Assembly: GCA_958434805.1 (NCBI GenBank)
Contig: CAUBDX010000013.1
Span: 1-64,000 of the forward strand
Source: an uncultured Phocaeicola sp.
GTDB lineage: Bacteria > Bacteroidota > Bacteroidia > Bacteroidales > Bacteroidaceae
Reading direction: 5' to 3'
Length of the DNA stretch: 64,000 nt
Shown here: positions 7,195 to 16,739 of the stretch, piece after piece
Layout: every line of letters starts with the position of its first letter
Numbering within the stretch: the stretch's first letter is position 1
Made by a program: the position numbers and the translations under genes
Notes under the pieces: model-generated
What the model saw: only the letters and a program-made list of their open reading frames with translations
What the model was told of the DNA's origin: nothing
Database searches by the model: none

Positions 7195-10100
7195 TTATAC
7201 TGCTTTTACAAATTTAGGAAGAATAGGTTGGTGTAAGCGCCAATCAATGCTCATAGGTTTATTGTCGTAAGATGAGATGTAATCTATCAGCCCGAAGCAA
7301 TAAAAAGGATTGGTATTGCCAAATCCATCTTCTTTGCTTTCACGCACAAATAACACAAATTTTTTCTTGTTGATGGCTTGTTGCACAAAGCGCTTTCCAC
7401 TACCTTGATGCGTATCGGTATTCTGCGATTTCCAGTGAAACTGGTTTTCACTCACTACGTAGTCATCGTACATGGTTGTTGCAGAAAAGTATTTTTCCGA
7501 CTTATTGAGTGTAACAAAGAAGAGTTCTGTGTTTAGTTCTTCAATATTAAATACGCCAGCAACGCTGCCTTGCATTTTTTTATCTGCTTTCTGCCTGCCA
7601 AAAATGGCGAATATTTCTTCTCGTGTGTAAACGCCATACTGTTCTAAAGCTAAAGGCATTCCTTCGCCTACAGCAAAGGTTTTGACTTCAAGGTTGGCTA
7701 ATAAATATTCGCACACTTCTTTTATCTCCCTGATAAATATCGGATAGTTTTTCAGACGACCAATTGCTTCTTCGATGCTATGCACGCCTACCTTACTGAT
7801 TTTTTCTCCAAACAAGGTATAGTAAAGCATAATACCGTACGCATTTTCACGTTCGTCAGTAAACTGGATGGCAGCGAGATGGTCCGTAACTTTCAGGATA
7901 AAGTGAAGGTAAGAAGCCGTATTAACATGTATCAGGTTGCTAAGGTAGTTCTGAAAGCGTTTGGTATTGGCATCGTCTGTATAGGTGCAAAGACCTGCTT
8001 CTCGTTTTAGGCTTGACCAACATCTTTTCCCCTTATAGATAAGACGAATATCTTGTCCGTTGTTTTCAATGAATTCCTTGAGTGTAGGTACGTGATCATA
8101 GGAACGCAGCTCTTGGATGAGTCGGTTTTTGTTGTAAATTGCAGCACTGATGTTATCTAATACATATTGTTGAGCATTTTCTTCCATGTGGATGGTGCAT
8201 CCATGCGGAAGAAGCGTAAAGCCTTTCTGAATTTGCTCAATAACGCTTTTGTCTTTTCGAATCATCAAACTGCGGAAGCGACTTGTAAAATCATATTTCT
8301 TATTGAGTTGGGCAACAAAATCGAACACAGTAAGCAGTTGCTTGCCTGGTGCCAAGCGAAGACCACGCCCTAACTGCTGTAAAAAGATAGTTAGTGACTC
8401 TGTAGGACGCAAAAAGAGCACCGTATCTACCTCGGGAATATCTACACCTTCGTTGAATATATCTACCACAAACAGATAGTTTATATAGCCATTGGCTAGC
8501 TTGCGATTTAATGCATCGCGCAGTTCATTTCGATCAGCAGTCAGGTAGTCGGCATTGAGTCCGTAGTCTGTAAAACGTTCTGCCATATAACGGGCATGCT
8601 CTTTCGTGGCGCAAAACCCTAAAGCTTTGCATTTCTGTTCGTCGGGAAGGTAGAATTTCAATCTATCTAGGATAAGCCCCACCCGCTCTTTGTTGCATAA
8701 TTTTTCTGTAAGCTTGGTGGCTACATATTTGTTTCCTTGCATCAAATCATCGTCTGTAAGGTCGGTGTTGTCGCTGATGCACAGATATTGGAAAGGGGTT
8801 AACAGTCCTTCGTGCAGGGCAATCGGCAGACGTATCTCAGCGCTAATCTGATGGTCGAAGTCGGGCAACAGGCTCACACCATCCATACGTTCAGGAGTAG
8901 CAGTAAGACCCACGAGCAATTGAGGGGAAAAGTGCTCCAAAATCTTTCGGTAGCTATCGGCCACCAAGTGATGAGCTTCGTCGATCACGATGTAGTGGTA
9001 GTAGTTGGCTGGGAGGGTGCTGAATATCTCTTCGAACTGTGAATTGAAAGTTTGTACAGAAACAAACAAATGGTCGATACCGTTTGCTGGTCGGTATTGA
9101 CCTACCCAGACATCGCCGAAATTGGCATCGCAGAGCACGCTTCGATAGGTATTACGCGACTGTAGTAAAATTTCTTGTCTGTGAGCTACGAATAGGAGAC
9201 GATTTCCTTGTGGGTGATTTTCTGCAAATAGTTTATAGTCGAATGCAGAAATCACGGTTTTTCCGGTACCTGTTGCGGCCACCAGGAGGTTGCGCTTGAT
9301 ACCTGCGTCACGTACGGCCATCAGGCGGTCAAGAATCTGCTTCTGATGTGGCAGGATAGTATATTTTACCAACGAACCGACATGCAGTTGTTTGGGGTTT
9401 CTTTGTTTATCTAATTCTTTGTAGAGTTTCTCTACACCACCTTCCCGAAAGTCTTCAAAGTTCTGACTGTTCCAATACAGGTTAAAGGTGGCCAAAGCGG
9501 TTTTGATGATGTGGGGATTTTCAGCATTGGTCACGCGAATATTCCATTCCAAGCCATCGGTTTGAGCAGATTTGGAAAGATTGGAGGAACCGATGTAAGC
9601 GGTACTGTAGCCCGAATTGCGTTCAAAGATATATGATTTGGCATGCAGGCGCTCTATCTTTGCATGGTATGAAATACGAATCTCTGTGTTGGGCAGTGCG
9701 GCCAGTCGCTCCACCGCTTTTGCGTCAGTCACTCCACAGTAAGTGGTTGTAAGGATGCGGAGTTTGTGATTGGGCTGTGCACAGAATTTCTTCAGCTGGT
9801 CATAAAACAGATTGATGCCCGATAACTTAAGGAAAGATACAATCAGGTTGATGCGGTCGGCACTGGCAATATCTCTTTCGATTTCTGCATTCAGGGGAAC
9901 TGCGCTTTGTCCACCTGTAAACAGACTACTCGTTCTAAATCCTGTCAGAGGACGTATGAGTGTTTGCTGGGTGGATTTCAGCTTAGCTTCTTCGGGCTTA
10001 GAAATCACAGCAGCCAACATCTGACTGTCATCAATTATTTTTTCATCAGGATTTTCTCCCAGGAAGTCAATCAGGCGATTAATAAAGGCTGTCTTTTCTT

Positions 10101-10290
10101 CCTTCGTGAGGTTATCATCTGAAAGTTTGTTTCGTATCAGCTTAGCAATGTGCTCAGTCAGCATGGAGGGCGACTCTGCCTTGTCTATATCTTCTTGTTT
10201 ACACACAAGCCCCTCTATTTCAGCCTGCAACATATCTTGTTGTAGTTCATTCGTGATGAGATTTTCGTAAGCACCTTCCTTGAGTATCAT
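7195..10290 (-). CDS. PLD-nuclease / SF2 helicase with C-terminal DUF3427
   Basis: A 1031-residue multidomain protein. An alpha-helical N-terminus of about 130 residues is followed by a phospholipase-D-like domain with one visible HxK-type motif (HAKSYIF...GSSNLS, about 213-240). An SF2 helicase core follows: AATGTGKTV near 340, DEAHH near 440, TATPERMDG, the EGVDIPEVD region near 620 and QQLGRGLRLA near 643. The C-terminal third (about 700-1025) fits DUF3427, including a VLFVRESKEDGFG segment. Proteins with this order are frequent in defence islands and are thought to cut or remodel foreign DNA. Only one HKD motif is evident, so an active PLD site would need a dimer. It is followed 3 bp later by a NUDIX gene. 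Confidence 0.88.
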   Translation of the reverse strand: MILKEGAYENLITNELQQDMLQAEIEGLVCKQEDIDKAESPSMLTEHIAKLIRNKLSDDNLTKEEKTAFINRLIDFLGENPDEKIIDDSQMLAAVISKPEEAKLKSTQQTLIRPLTGFRTSSLFTGGQSAVPLNAEIERDIASADRINLIVSFLKLSGINLFYDQLKKFCAQPNHKLRILTTTYCGVTDAKAVERLAALPNTEIRISYHAKIERLHAKSYIFERNSGYSTAYIGSSNLSKSAQTDGLEWNIRVTNAENPHIIKTALATFNLYWNSQNFEDFREGGVEKLYKELDKQRNPKQLHVGSLVKYTILPHQKQILDRLMAVRDAGIKRNLLVAATGTGKTVISAFDYKLFAENHPQGNRLLFVAHRQEILLQSRNTYRSVLCDANFGDVWVGQYRPANGIDHLFVSVQTFNSQFEEIFSTLPANYYHYIVIDEAHHLVADSYRKILEHFSPQLLVGLTATPERMDGVSLLPDFDHQISAEIRLPIALHEGLLTPFQYLCISDNTDLTDDDLMQGNKYVATKLTEKLCNKERVGLILDRLKFYLPDEQKCKALGFCATKEHARYMAERFTDYGLNADYLTADRNELRDALNRKLANGYINYLFVVDIFNEGVDIPEVDTVLFLRPTESLTIFLQQLGRGLRLAPGKQLLTVFDFVAQLNKKYDFTSRFRSLMIRKDKSVIEQIQKGFTLLPHGCTIHMEENAQQYVLDNISAAIYNKNRLIQELRSYDHVPTLKEFIENNGQDIRLIYKGKRCWSSLKREAGLCTYTDDANTKRFQNYLSNLIHVNTASYLHFILKVTDHLAAIQFTDERENAYGIMLYYTLFGEKISKVGVHSIEEAIGRLKNYPIFIREIKEVCEYLLANLEVKTFAVGEGMPLALEQYGVYTREEIFAIFGRQKADKKMQGSVAGVFNIEELNTELFFVTLNKSEKYFSATTMYDDYVVSENQFHWKSQNTDTHQGSGKRFVQQAINKKKFVLFVRESKEDGFGNTNPFYCFGLIDYISSYDNKPMSIDWRLHQPILPKFVKAV

Positions 10291-10321
10291 AGTATTTTTA
10301 TTTTGCTATAAATAATACTCA

Positions 10322-10329
10322 CAAAGGTA
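10322..10329 (-). promoter_or_regulatory. -7 promoter element for the PLD-helicase/NUDIX operon
   Basis: The minus strand reads TACCTTTG, a full match to TAnnTTTG, 31 bp upstream of the ATG at 10290. No clear -33 TTTG was found at standard spacing. It implies that the pair is transcribed separately from the RecQ-UvrD gene. Confidence 0.5.
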
Positions 10330-10387
10330 GACATAAAACCGAATAAATACTACTTTAATCCATTTTTAGGATCGAAAAAGGACTATT

Positions 10388-13300
10388 TTAAGCCTGATTA
10401 TAATTGGATTGCCCTGTTAATACCAGGTCAGCTAAAAGTACAGCTGATTCCTGCTCTTCTTTGGGGGCATCTTTAGGTTTCCATGCCACAATGAACCGCA
10501 CAGAGGCAGCTTTTACTTCGTATCCCTTTTCTTTCCATTCGTGTATTGTGTTCTGCATCTTCAAGGAGAGCTTAGCCAATTTCTGTGAAGTAACAGGATG
10601 CATCAGGTAATGGTCTTTGTAAAGCAGAGGATCTCCTCCTCTTAAGGCCAAGATTTGTTGTTTGCAATCTTTGAAAAATCCTAGGTAAACATCTTTATGC
10701 GATAATTGCAGCACTACTTCTTCGGGCATAGCGTACGTATGCTGATCGTACGAATGTTTGTCGACTTGTAATTGATCGAAGATTTTTCCGTTAGTATGTA
10801 CAAATAGTCTGACTTTGGCACGTGTGATTCCCACATAATACCGGCGCATTAGGTAATCGTCTTTTTCATAACAGTCCGTAATGAGCATGTGTACGTCGTC
10901 AAATTCACGGCCTTTGGCTTTGTGAATGGTTGATACTACTACGCCAACACCAGTAATGTCGCAGAAGTCTTCTACTGACGATTCATATACAAACTCTCTG
11001 AAGTCGCTCAGGTATTTTACCTTGCTGATTTGTTCGAATTGCTCGATACAGCGCTTTAAGTAAGGTAGACTCTGGCTACGCGCGTAAGTTGCTGCGGTTG
11101 CTTGTTTGGTTTCTTCCCATACCTCTTCAGTAATCAGAGGAGTCTTTATCCGTTTGTCGAGGCATTTTAGGAAGTATCTCACTTCGGCCAAATTCCAAAA
11201 GCGCAAACCATCCATGGATTGTATCAATTTGCTGCTGATGCCTCGTTTTTGGAGAAGTGCCACCAGAATAGCCGCTTCTTCGTTGGTTTGGGTAAGAATG
11301 CAGGAGGTACCGTTTCCTCTGTATTGAAGCAGATGTTCTACCAGTGGTTGATACATATATTTCGATTGATGATGTATCACTTCTACCCACCCTTTTTCCT
11401 TACTCATGGAAATGATGGGGGTGCTTTTGATGCGTTTCTCTACGCCTTTGAGGAATGCATTGGCAAAATATACTGGATGTTGCGCACTGCGGTAATTTTC
11501 GGTCATTTCTACCAGTGTGCTTCCGTCTTCTTGGGCCAACTGATACATGTAGATTGAATCGGATCCGCGGAACGTGTAAATATTTTGGTCGTCGTCGCCT
11601 ACGGCTATCACGCGCATCTCTTCATTGTTGTTCATCAGGGCTCGGATGAGCGCGTGTTCTTCTACTCCCATGTCTTGTGCTTCGTCGATGACCAATACGG
11701 TTTTGCCTATCTTATTGGGTTCCACTTCTCCTTCGTTAATCATTTCAGCAGCTTTTCCTACTACGTTCTTGGCATCTTCCAGATTACCGGTTCGTCCCAA
11801 CAGATCGAAACAATAGGAATGAAATGTTTTTATTTCTACAAAGTGGGCGGCGTTGCCTATCAGAGACAGCAATCTTTGTTTAAATTCAGTCGCTGCAGCT
11901 CTGGAGAATGTCAACATCAGAAGTTGCTCGTGCTTTACGTCTTCAAGAAGCAGCAAGGAGGCAAGTTTGTGCACCAATACACGGGTCTTGCCACTACCCG
12001 GACCGGCTACCACCACAATGCATCGGGATTCTTTGTCGGAAATGATCTCCATTTGCCGTTGGGAGAGTAGCCCAAATAATTGCGAATATTTTTGGGGTGT
12101 GAGATTACGCTCAATCTCATTTGCTCTTTCTCCTTTAAAATATTTTGCAATGAACTTTTTGTAATCCATATGAAAGTAATCTTGCACGTATTGCAGGGCT
12201 TCCTGATAACTTTTTACCATCAAGTTGGCATATTCGCCTACGATATGTACCTGCTGGATTTTTAGTTTGTAAAACTCATTCAACATACGATAGTCGTCTA
12301 CCTTGTAACGCGATTTGTTGTCTTTTATTCTTCGTATGTTCATGGCATTATAAAGTACCAGAAAGCCCCCTTCCAATTTTAATGCGCCGATTTTGGAGAG
12401 GTAAAGCAGGGCTTCTTCTACGTCTTCCAACTGGATGTCTTGCAGTTGACCGAAAAGGGATTGAGGAATGGCTTGCAATTGTTTTAAAAGTCCTACTACA
12501 GAAAATTGGATGGCTTGTTTGGACCTACCTTCTTTTTCGGCTTCACAAGCAAGTTTGTAGAGCCATTCGATAGCAAAACGACTGATTTCTATCCGTTTTT
12601 CAAAACGACGGATAGTAGACTCCAAGTCGTTTTGGCGACTAATAATCAGATTGCGTGAGGCATCCTCTTTTTTTTGTGTGTAACCTTTAACGGTCAGAAA
12701 GTAGAGCAAAGTGCGGATGTCTTTTTCCTTGGATGTTACAACACCGCTATTCATAGCATTTTCGTTCAATTGCTTGTATGAGATGTGCAGCGACTCATTG
12801 GGTATCTGGTGTAGAATGTATTGTTCAAGTTTAGCAAAACGCTCCAGCAGCATGTTTGATTTTCGTTCCGAATCTCCAGTGTCCGTCAGGTAGACAGACA
12901 GATCTTTACTATCGGCTAATATGCCTTCCTGACGCATGCGTTCCACAACTGAGATGACATCTTTTTTGTGGAGACCCAAAATGTCGGCCAGGTAGTCTAT
13001 CCGGGATTCAGCCTCTGTGTCTTGGGCATTGGAAATGTATTTCTGAGAAATCAGCGACTTGATGACACGAACTGCCTTTTCAACTTCTTCACTGCTGAAG
13101 AGTACGGAAGTCGATAAACGTCTTTGGGCTTCATCCATGTTCTTAACCGTAATTCCTGTGGCATATACGTGAGGCACATTGTTACCTCTTACCAAATAAC
13201 CGCTTTGTTCCAAGGTGGCCAATGCAGTTCGCACGCGGGTTTCTATGTCAGATACAGAATCGTCCCATCCTGCTTGTCTGGCTATTTCTAATGCCGAACA

Positions 13301-15235
13301 GTTTACTGTCATACGCTGTCGGGTGAGATCTTTGACTGCTTTCCATACCTGTTGTATTTCACTGATGCTAAGCTTGGTTTGATTAAGTAGGATGAAGTGC
13401 TTGTCTAAATCGCTATCGCAGTACAGCACAAAGCAACGAGCCTGCAAGCCAGGATCACGACCGGCCCTACCCGCTTCCTGTACATAATTTTCTAGGGAAT
13501 CAGAAATGTCGTAATGGATGACCAGACCTACGTCTTTCTTGTCTACTCCCATGCCGAAGGCTGAGGTGGCCACAATGATGTGTACCTGATCGGTCATAAA
13601 GGCATCCTGATTGGCTATTTTTTCATCAGATTCCATTTTACCATTGAAAGGAAGGGCCAGATATCCGTCGCGAGTCAGCTTGGCAGCTAATTCTTTAGTT
13701 CGTTTGGTCCGTGACACATACACGATGGTGGGACAATCGGCTTCTGCTATGAGTTCTCTTAATTTGATATATTTCTCAATATCACCTTCTGCATGAATCA
13801 CAGAATAATGCAGGTTGGTTCGCGAAGCAGTAGATGCATACAGTTCCAGCTCCAAGTTAAGGGTCTGCTTGAAATAGTCGCAAATATCTTGTATAACTTT
13901 CTGCTTGGCTGTGGCAGTAAAACACGATACAGGAATCGGGCTTTTGCATTTCTTCTTCTGTTGGTATTGACAGATAAACTTTCCGATATAGAGGTAATCC
14001 ACTCGGAAATCTTGTCCCCAGGAAGAAAAACAGTGTGCCTCGTCAATCACAAATCGCACAACGTGGCGTGCCATTAATATCTTTTCAATGGTCTTGGAAC
14101 GGAGCATTTCGGGAGAGATGTAGAGCAACGAAGCTTCTCCGTCTTGTACCCTTTGGATGGCCAATGAACGTGAGATGGGGTCAAGCAATCCGTTGATGGT
14201 TACAGCGTCAGTAATTCCTCGGTCGGCCAGATTATCGACCTGGTCCTTCATCAGAGACTGTAGCGGCGAGATGATAACCGTCAGGCCGTGCACGGTGTGT
14301 CCTGCCATGAGCGCAGGCAATTGGAAGGTCAGAGATTTTCCGCCACCAGTGGGAAAAATAGCCAACAATGATTTTCCCTTTACTGCAGCGTCTGCTGCTC
14401 GTTCTTGCAGAGGTTCACCTTCGTAGGTTCGGAATTGGTCGTATCCAAAAAATACTTTTAGATTGTGAACCACGTCCAATTCTGTGCGGCAATAGTCGCA
14501 TCCTTCTTTACACTGTTTATGACGTAACCATTTGATTATATTTTCTACTTCTGGATAGTGGTAGAGCACCCATCCTGGTGTAATGGAGTGACAATCTGCT
14601 GTGTCTATTAATGCCAATGCATAGGCCAATCCACATGGATAACGTTGGATGATTAGATCCAATTCAGCCTGTTGGCAAATCTTTCCTTTGTAAAGTTTTT
14701 TAATGCATTGGGATATGCTTGCTGTCAGGTAAGTTGCCTGCACCAAGTGTAGGAAACCTTCAAATTCCTTTTGACCTTTCAGCAGCGACGCAAAAAGCAT
14801 TTGTTTCTGAGGTGGTAATGAGTTCCAGCTGGCTATTTCATCTAGCAGCAGATCTCGTGTTTTTTTACAGTCGTTTACTGGATTGTTGATTTGTTCGCTG
14901 ATGAGCTTGTCGTCTTTCAGAAGCCGGTGGTAAGGACGTTCAGGAAACAGCAACGGAGAAATGTAAAGGGTATCTACCAGCGTCCATGGAATAGGTTGCT
15001 CTGCAAACAGATATTTAGCATCGTGATGGATAATATTGTGTCCACATAGGTATGTTGTGCCTTTGCAAAACTCATAGAAAGCTTCTTTAGATGCTTGATG
15101 AAAAGTAGCACCATCGCTTTTAAGTGCTCCAATGTCGTGAAGCTTGTTATCCTGCAAACTAACTTCAACATCTACCAAAATGAAATGGGAAATGTGTTGA
15201 GTAGGACTACTTTTTATATTTAATGTTTCACTCAT
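10388..15235 (-). CDS. Exonuclease-RecQ-UvrD triple-fusion helicase
   Basis: A 1615-residue protein that joins enzymes usually encoded separately. Residues 19-150 resemble a DnaQ-fold 3'-5' exonuclease (D22 and E24 in ILVDVE; CGHNIIHHD near 65-75; a third motif NNPVND where the DEDDh histidine would be Asn). A CKEGCDYC cluster near 236-245 precedes a RecQ-type SF2 core (PTGGGKSLTFQLP near 297, DEAHCFSSWGQDFR near 398, AGRAGRDPG near 591). I see no RecQ Cys4 zinc module after the core; winged-helix-like segments follow. From about 1075 there is a complete UvrD/Rep-type SF1 core (AGPGSGKTRVL near 1080, DEAQDMG, GDDDQNIYTFRGS near 1215, STIHKAKGREF, VGITRAKVRL near 1470). It is probably cytosolic and acts on DNA ends or forks. 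It forms a single-gene unit with its own upstream gap. Confidence 0.9.
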   Translation of the reverse strand: MSETLNIKSSPTQHISHFILVDVEVSLQDNKLHDIGALKSDGATFHQASKEAFYEFCKGTTYLCGHNIIHHDAKYLFAEQPIPWTLVDTLYISPLLFPERPYHRLLKDDKLISEQINNPVNDCKKTRDLLLDEIASWNSLPPQKQMLFASLLKGQKEFEGFLHLVQATYLTASISQCIKKLYKGKICQQAELDLIIQRYPCGLAYALALIDTADCHSITPGWVLYHYPEVENIIKWLRHKQCKEGCDYCRTELDVVHNLKVFFGYDQFRTYEGEPLQERAADAAVKGKSLLAIFPTGGGKSLTFQLPALMAGHTVHGLTVIISPLQSLMKDQVDNLADRGITDAVTINGLLDPISRSLAIQRVQDGEASLLYISPEMLRSKTIEKILMARHVVRFVIDEAHCFSSWGQDFRVDYLYIGKFICQYQQKKKCKSPIPVSCFTATAKQKVIQDICDYFKQTLNLELELYASTASRTNLHYSVIHAEGDIEKYIKLRELIAEADCPTIVYVSRTKRTKELAAKLTRDGYLALPFNGKMESDEKIANQDAFMTDQVHIIVATSAFGMGVDKKDVGLVIHYDISDSLENYVQEAGRAGRDPGLQARCFVLYCDSDLDKHFILLNQTKLSISEIQQVWKAVKDLTRQRMTVNCSALEIARQAGWDDSVSDIETRVRTALATLEQSGYLVRGNNVPHVYATGITVKNMDEAQRRLSTSVLFSSEEVEKAVRVIKSLISQKYISNAQDTEAESRIDYLADILGLHKKDVISVVERMRQEGILADSKDLSVYLTDTGDSERKSNMLLERFAKLEQYILHQIPNESLHISYKQLNENAMNSGVVTSKEKDIRTLLYFLTVKGYTQKKEDASRNLIISRQNDLESTIRRFEKRIEISRFAIEWLYKLACEAEKEGRSKQAIQFSVVGLLKQLQAIPQSLFGQLQDIQLEDVEEALLYLSKIGALKLEGGFLVLYNAMNIRRIKDNKSRYKVDDYRMLNEFYKLKIQQVHIVGEYANLMVKSYQEALQYVQDYFHMDYKKFIAKYFKGERANEIERNLTPQKYSQLFGLLSQRQMEIISDKESRCIVVVAGPGSGKTRVLVHKLASLLLLEDVKHEQLLMLTFSRAAATEFKQRLLSLIGNAAHFVEIKTFHSYCFDLLGRTGNLEDAKNVVGKAAEMINEGEVEPNKIGKTVLVIDEAQDMGVEEHALIRALMNNNEEMRVIAVGDDDQNIYTFRGSDSIYMYQLAQEDGSTLVEMTENYRSAQHPVYFANAFLKGVEKRIKSTPIISMSKEKGWVEVIHHQSKYMYQPLVEHLLQYRGNGTSCILTQTNEEAAILVALLQKRGISSKLIQSMDGLRFWNLAEVRYFLKCLDKRIKTPLITEEVWEETKQATAATYARSQSLPYLKRCIEQFEQISKVKYLSDFREFVYESSVEDFCDITGVGVVVSTIHKAKGREFDDVHMLITDCYEKDDYLMRRYYVGITRAKVRLFVHTNGKIFDQLQVDKHSYDQHTYAMPEEVVLQLSHKDVYLGFFKDCKQQILALRGGDPLLYKDHYLMHPVTSQKLAKLSLKMQNTIHEWKEKGYEVKAASVRFIVAWKPKDAPKEEQESAVLLADLVLTGQSNYNQA

Positions 15236-15344
15236 AGCGGATGATTCGGTTGAGTTTTATAGTATTCAGGCATCTATTAATGCAATATTCGGCATTTATA
15301 TTGATATAGACAAGGATTACCATAAAAAAACGTAATCCTGAACA

Positions 15345-15389
15345 TTCATTGTTGGCGGTTTCAAAATCGATAGCTGAAAAATCTTTCAT
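15345..15389 (-). pseudogene. N-terminal 15 codons of a DnaQ-type exonuclease
   Basis: From ATG at 15389 the minus strand encodes MKDFSAIDFETANNE, nearly identical to the start of the intact exonuclease at 18219 (MKDFAAIDFETANNE). Homology then stops and the frame closes within about 25 codons. This is a duplicated 5' end cut at codon 15, left beside the RecQ-UvrD gene. Confidence 0.75.
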
Positions 15390-15401
15390 GATGGTTTGTT
15401 G

Positions 15402-15657
15402 TTATTCATTTTCATATTTGTTGTACATACACTTCAGTCGTTCGACCAGTTCTTCGCGTAACCATTTAGGTTCCAGCACCACCACATCCTCACCATGTCA
15501 AAACAGCTCCTGCTGGAAATCATAGATGGGACAAAGATAATAGATGAAGATGCTGTATCCTTCGTGCCGTTCCTCTTCTTCCTGCGTTTCATGCAGTTTC
15601 AGGTCACGGATATAGTTGGCCTGGCCGGCATGAGAAACAGGGCTGAGACAACCTTTT
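15402..15657 (-). pseudogene. WYL-domain regulator remnant
   Basis: The minus-strand frame reads AGQANYIRDLKLHE, YLCPIYDFQQELF, an in-frame TGA, then HGEDVVVLEPKWLREELVER and a stop at 15402-15404. The PxYDFxQELLxHG-xVEVLxPxWLR pattern is the C-terminus of WYL-domain transcription regulators, which often sit in or beside defence islands. The N-terminal winged helix and most of the WYL domain are missing, and the TGA interrupts what is left. A TAnnTTTG promoter element survives upstream at 15742-15749. Confidence 0.65.
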
Positions 15658-15838
15658 AGCGTTCATCTTTTCCCTTGGAATCATAGTCGGAAAAGTCTTG
15701 AAAACCATTGGGGCATCTCGGTTCGACTCGTTTTATACGTGCAAAGGTACTGCGGACGAGAGGAGCAGCAAGTGCCGCTGACGCTTTCGGACGGAGGAAT
15801 TGCCTTATTCTCCCTAATGTCCACAGTGCAAAGCAACA
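15658..15838. other. Decayed intergenic DNA between the WYL remnant and the SDR gene
   Basis: Apart from the -7 element at 15742, I see no coding frame here that resembles a known protein. The open frames on both strands are short and lack plausible starts. It looks like deleted 5' sequence of the WYL gene. Confidence 0.4.
15742..15749 (-). promoter_or_regulatory. Orphan -7 promoter element (TACCTTTG)
   Basis: The minus strand carries TACCTTTG, matching the Bacteroides -7 consensus. The only thing downstream is the WYL remnant, so this is probably the leftover promoter of the lost regulator gene. Confidence 0.45.
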
Positions 15839-16558
15839 CTAAAAATTTGAATAACTCCAGCCATGCTCTCCATGATAAATCATCTGCCGGGTCATTCCCC
15901 CGTCAATGCAGATATTTTCTCCAGTAATGAAACCTGCCTTTTCGGAACACAAGAACAATACCATGTGAGCTATATCCTTGGGATTGCCGACACGTCCCGC
16001 TGGTTGTTGGAGCGCATCTGGTCCTTCATATTCACTATATGCCGTATCAATCCATCCCGGTGAGATGGAATTGACTCTGGCTCTGCCTGCCAGACTGATG
16101 GCCAGGGCATGGGTAAGAGCTGCTATACCCCCTTTGGCGGCTGTGTAACTTTCTGTCTGCGACTGACTCATGCGATCGCGAGAAGAAGATATATTAATGA
16201 TTGATGCACCTTTGCCCAAATGTTTGGAAAAGAGTTTCACCAAATAAAATGGAGCTGTCACTCCCACGTTCATGGCATACTGAAACTCTTCATAAGTACA
16301 TTCGTCTATTCCCTTCATCAGCGGCAAGGCATTATTTACTATCACGTCTACCCGACCATATTTTCCAATGACTTCCCGGGCAAATGATTCCAGTACGGAT
16401 TTATCGGCGATGTCTCCCACATAGTGATTTCCGGATTGCTTGTCGATGACACAGACGTGTGCACCAGCTTCCTCAAACATTTCAGCAATGCACCGACCGA
16501 TGCCTTGCACTCCCCCGGTAATGACTACCACCTTATTTTGAAATTCTTTCTTCTCCAT
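15839..16558 (-). CDS. SDR-family oxidoreductase
   Basis: A classical short-chain dehydrogenase/reductase of 239 residues counted from the ATG at 16558; the in-frame TTG two codons earlier is less likely. The Rossmann motif TGGVQGIG lies at residues 14-21, NNA near 75-77, catalytic Ser in INISSS near 125, and YTAAK gives the Tyr138/Lys142 pair. ISPGWIDTA and the C-terminal GENICIDGG are typical of NAD(P)-dependent members. The substrate cannot be read from sequence; 3-oxoacyl or sugar-alcohol substrates are both possible. It follows the ARH gene on the same strand with a 175-bp gap holding an inverted repeat. Confidence 0.9.
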   Translation of the reverse strand: MEKKEFQNKVVVITGGVQGIGRCIAEMFEEAGAHVCVIDKQSGNHYVGDIADKSVLESFAREVIGKYGRVDVIVNNALPLMKGIDECTYEEFQYAMNVGVTAPFYLVKLFSKHLGKGASIINISSSRDRMSQSQTESYTAAKGGIAALTHALAISLAGRARVNSISPGWIDTAYSEYEGPDALQQPAGRVGNPKDIAHMVLFLCSEKAGFITGENICIDGGMTRQMIYHGEHGWSYSNF

Positions 16559-16604
16559 TGTCAAAATCCTTATTGCTAATTAAAATTTCTTAGAGTTAAG
16601 AAGG

Positions 16605-16679
16605 ATAACAGAAAAGGTTCTTCCCCAGCCAAAACTATACAGAAACCAGTTCGTCTTCCATTCCTTCTTTTTCTGTTAT
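16605..16679. repeat. Inverted repeat between the ARH and SDR genes
   Basis: ATAACAGAAAA (16605-16615) is complementary to TTTTCTGTTAT (16669-16679), an 11-bp stem with a loop of about 50 nt. There is no T-run after it on the minus strand, so terminator function is uncertain. Confidence 0.4.
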
Positions 16680-16739
16680 TTGAGTATAATAGGTATATAC
16701 TTTCATATCAATCTGTTTCGGTCACTTTCAAAAGAATCA

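Noticed and set aside
3613..10290. Known Mokosh-type defence system (SF1 helicase plus PLD nuclease)
   Set aside because: The SF1 helicase here carries a PD-(D/E)XK-like end, and the PLD domain belongs to a separate SF2 helicase in another operon. The arrangement does not fit what I recall of Mokosh.
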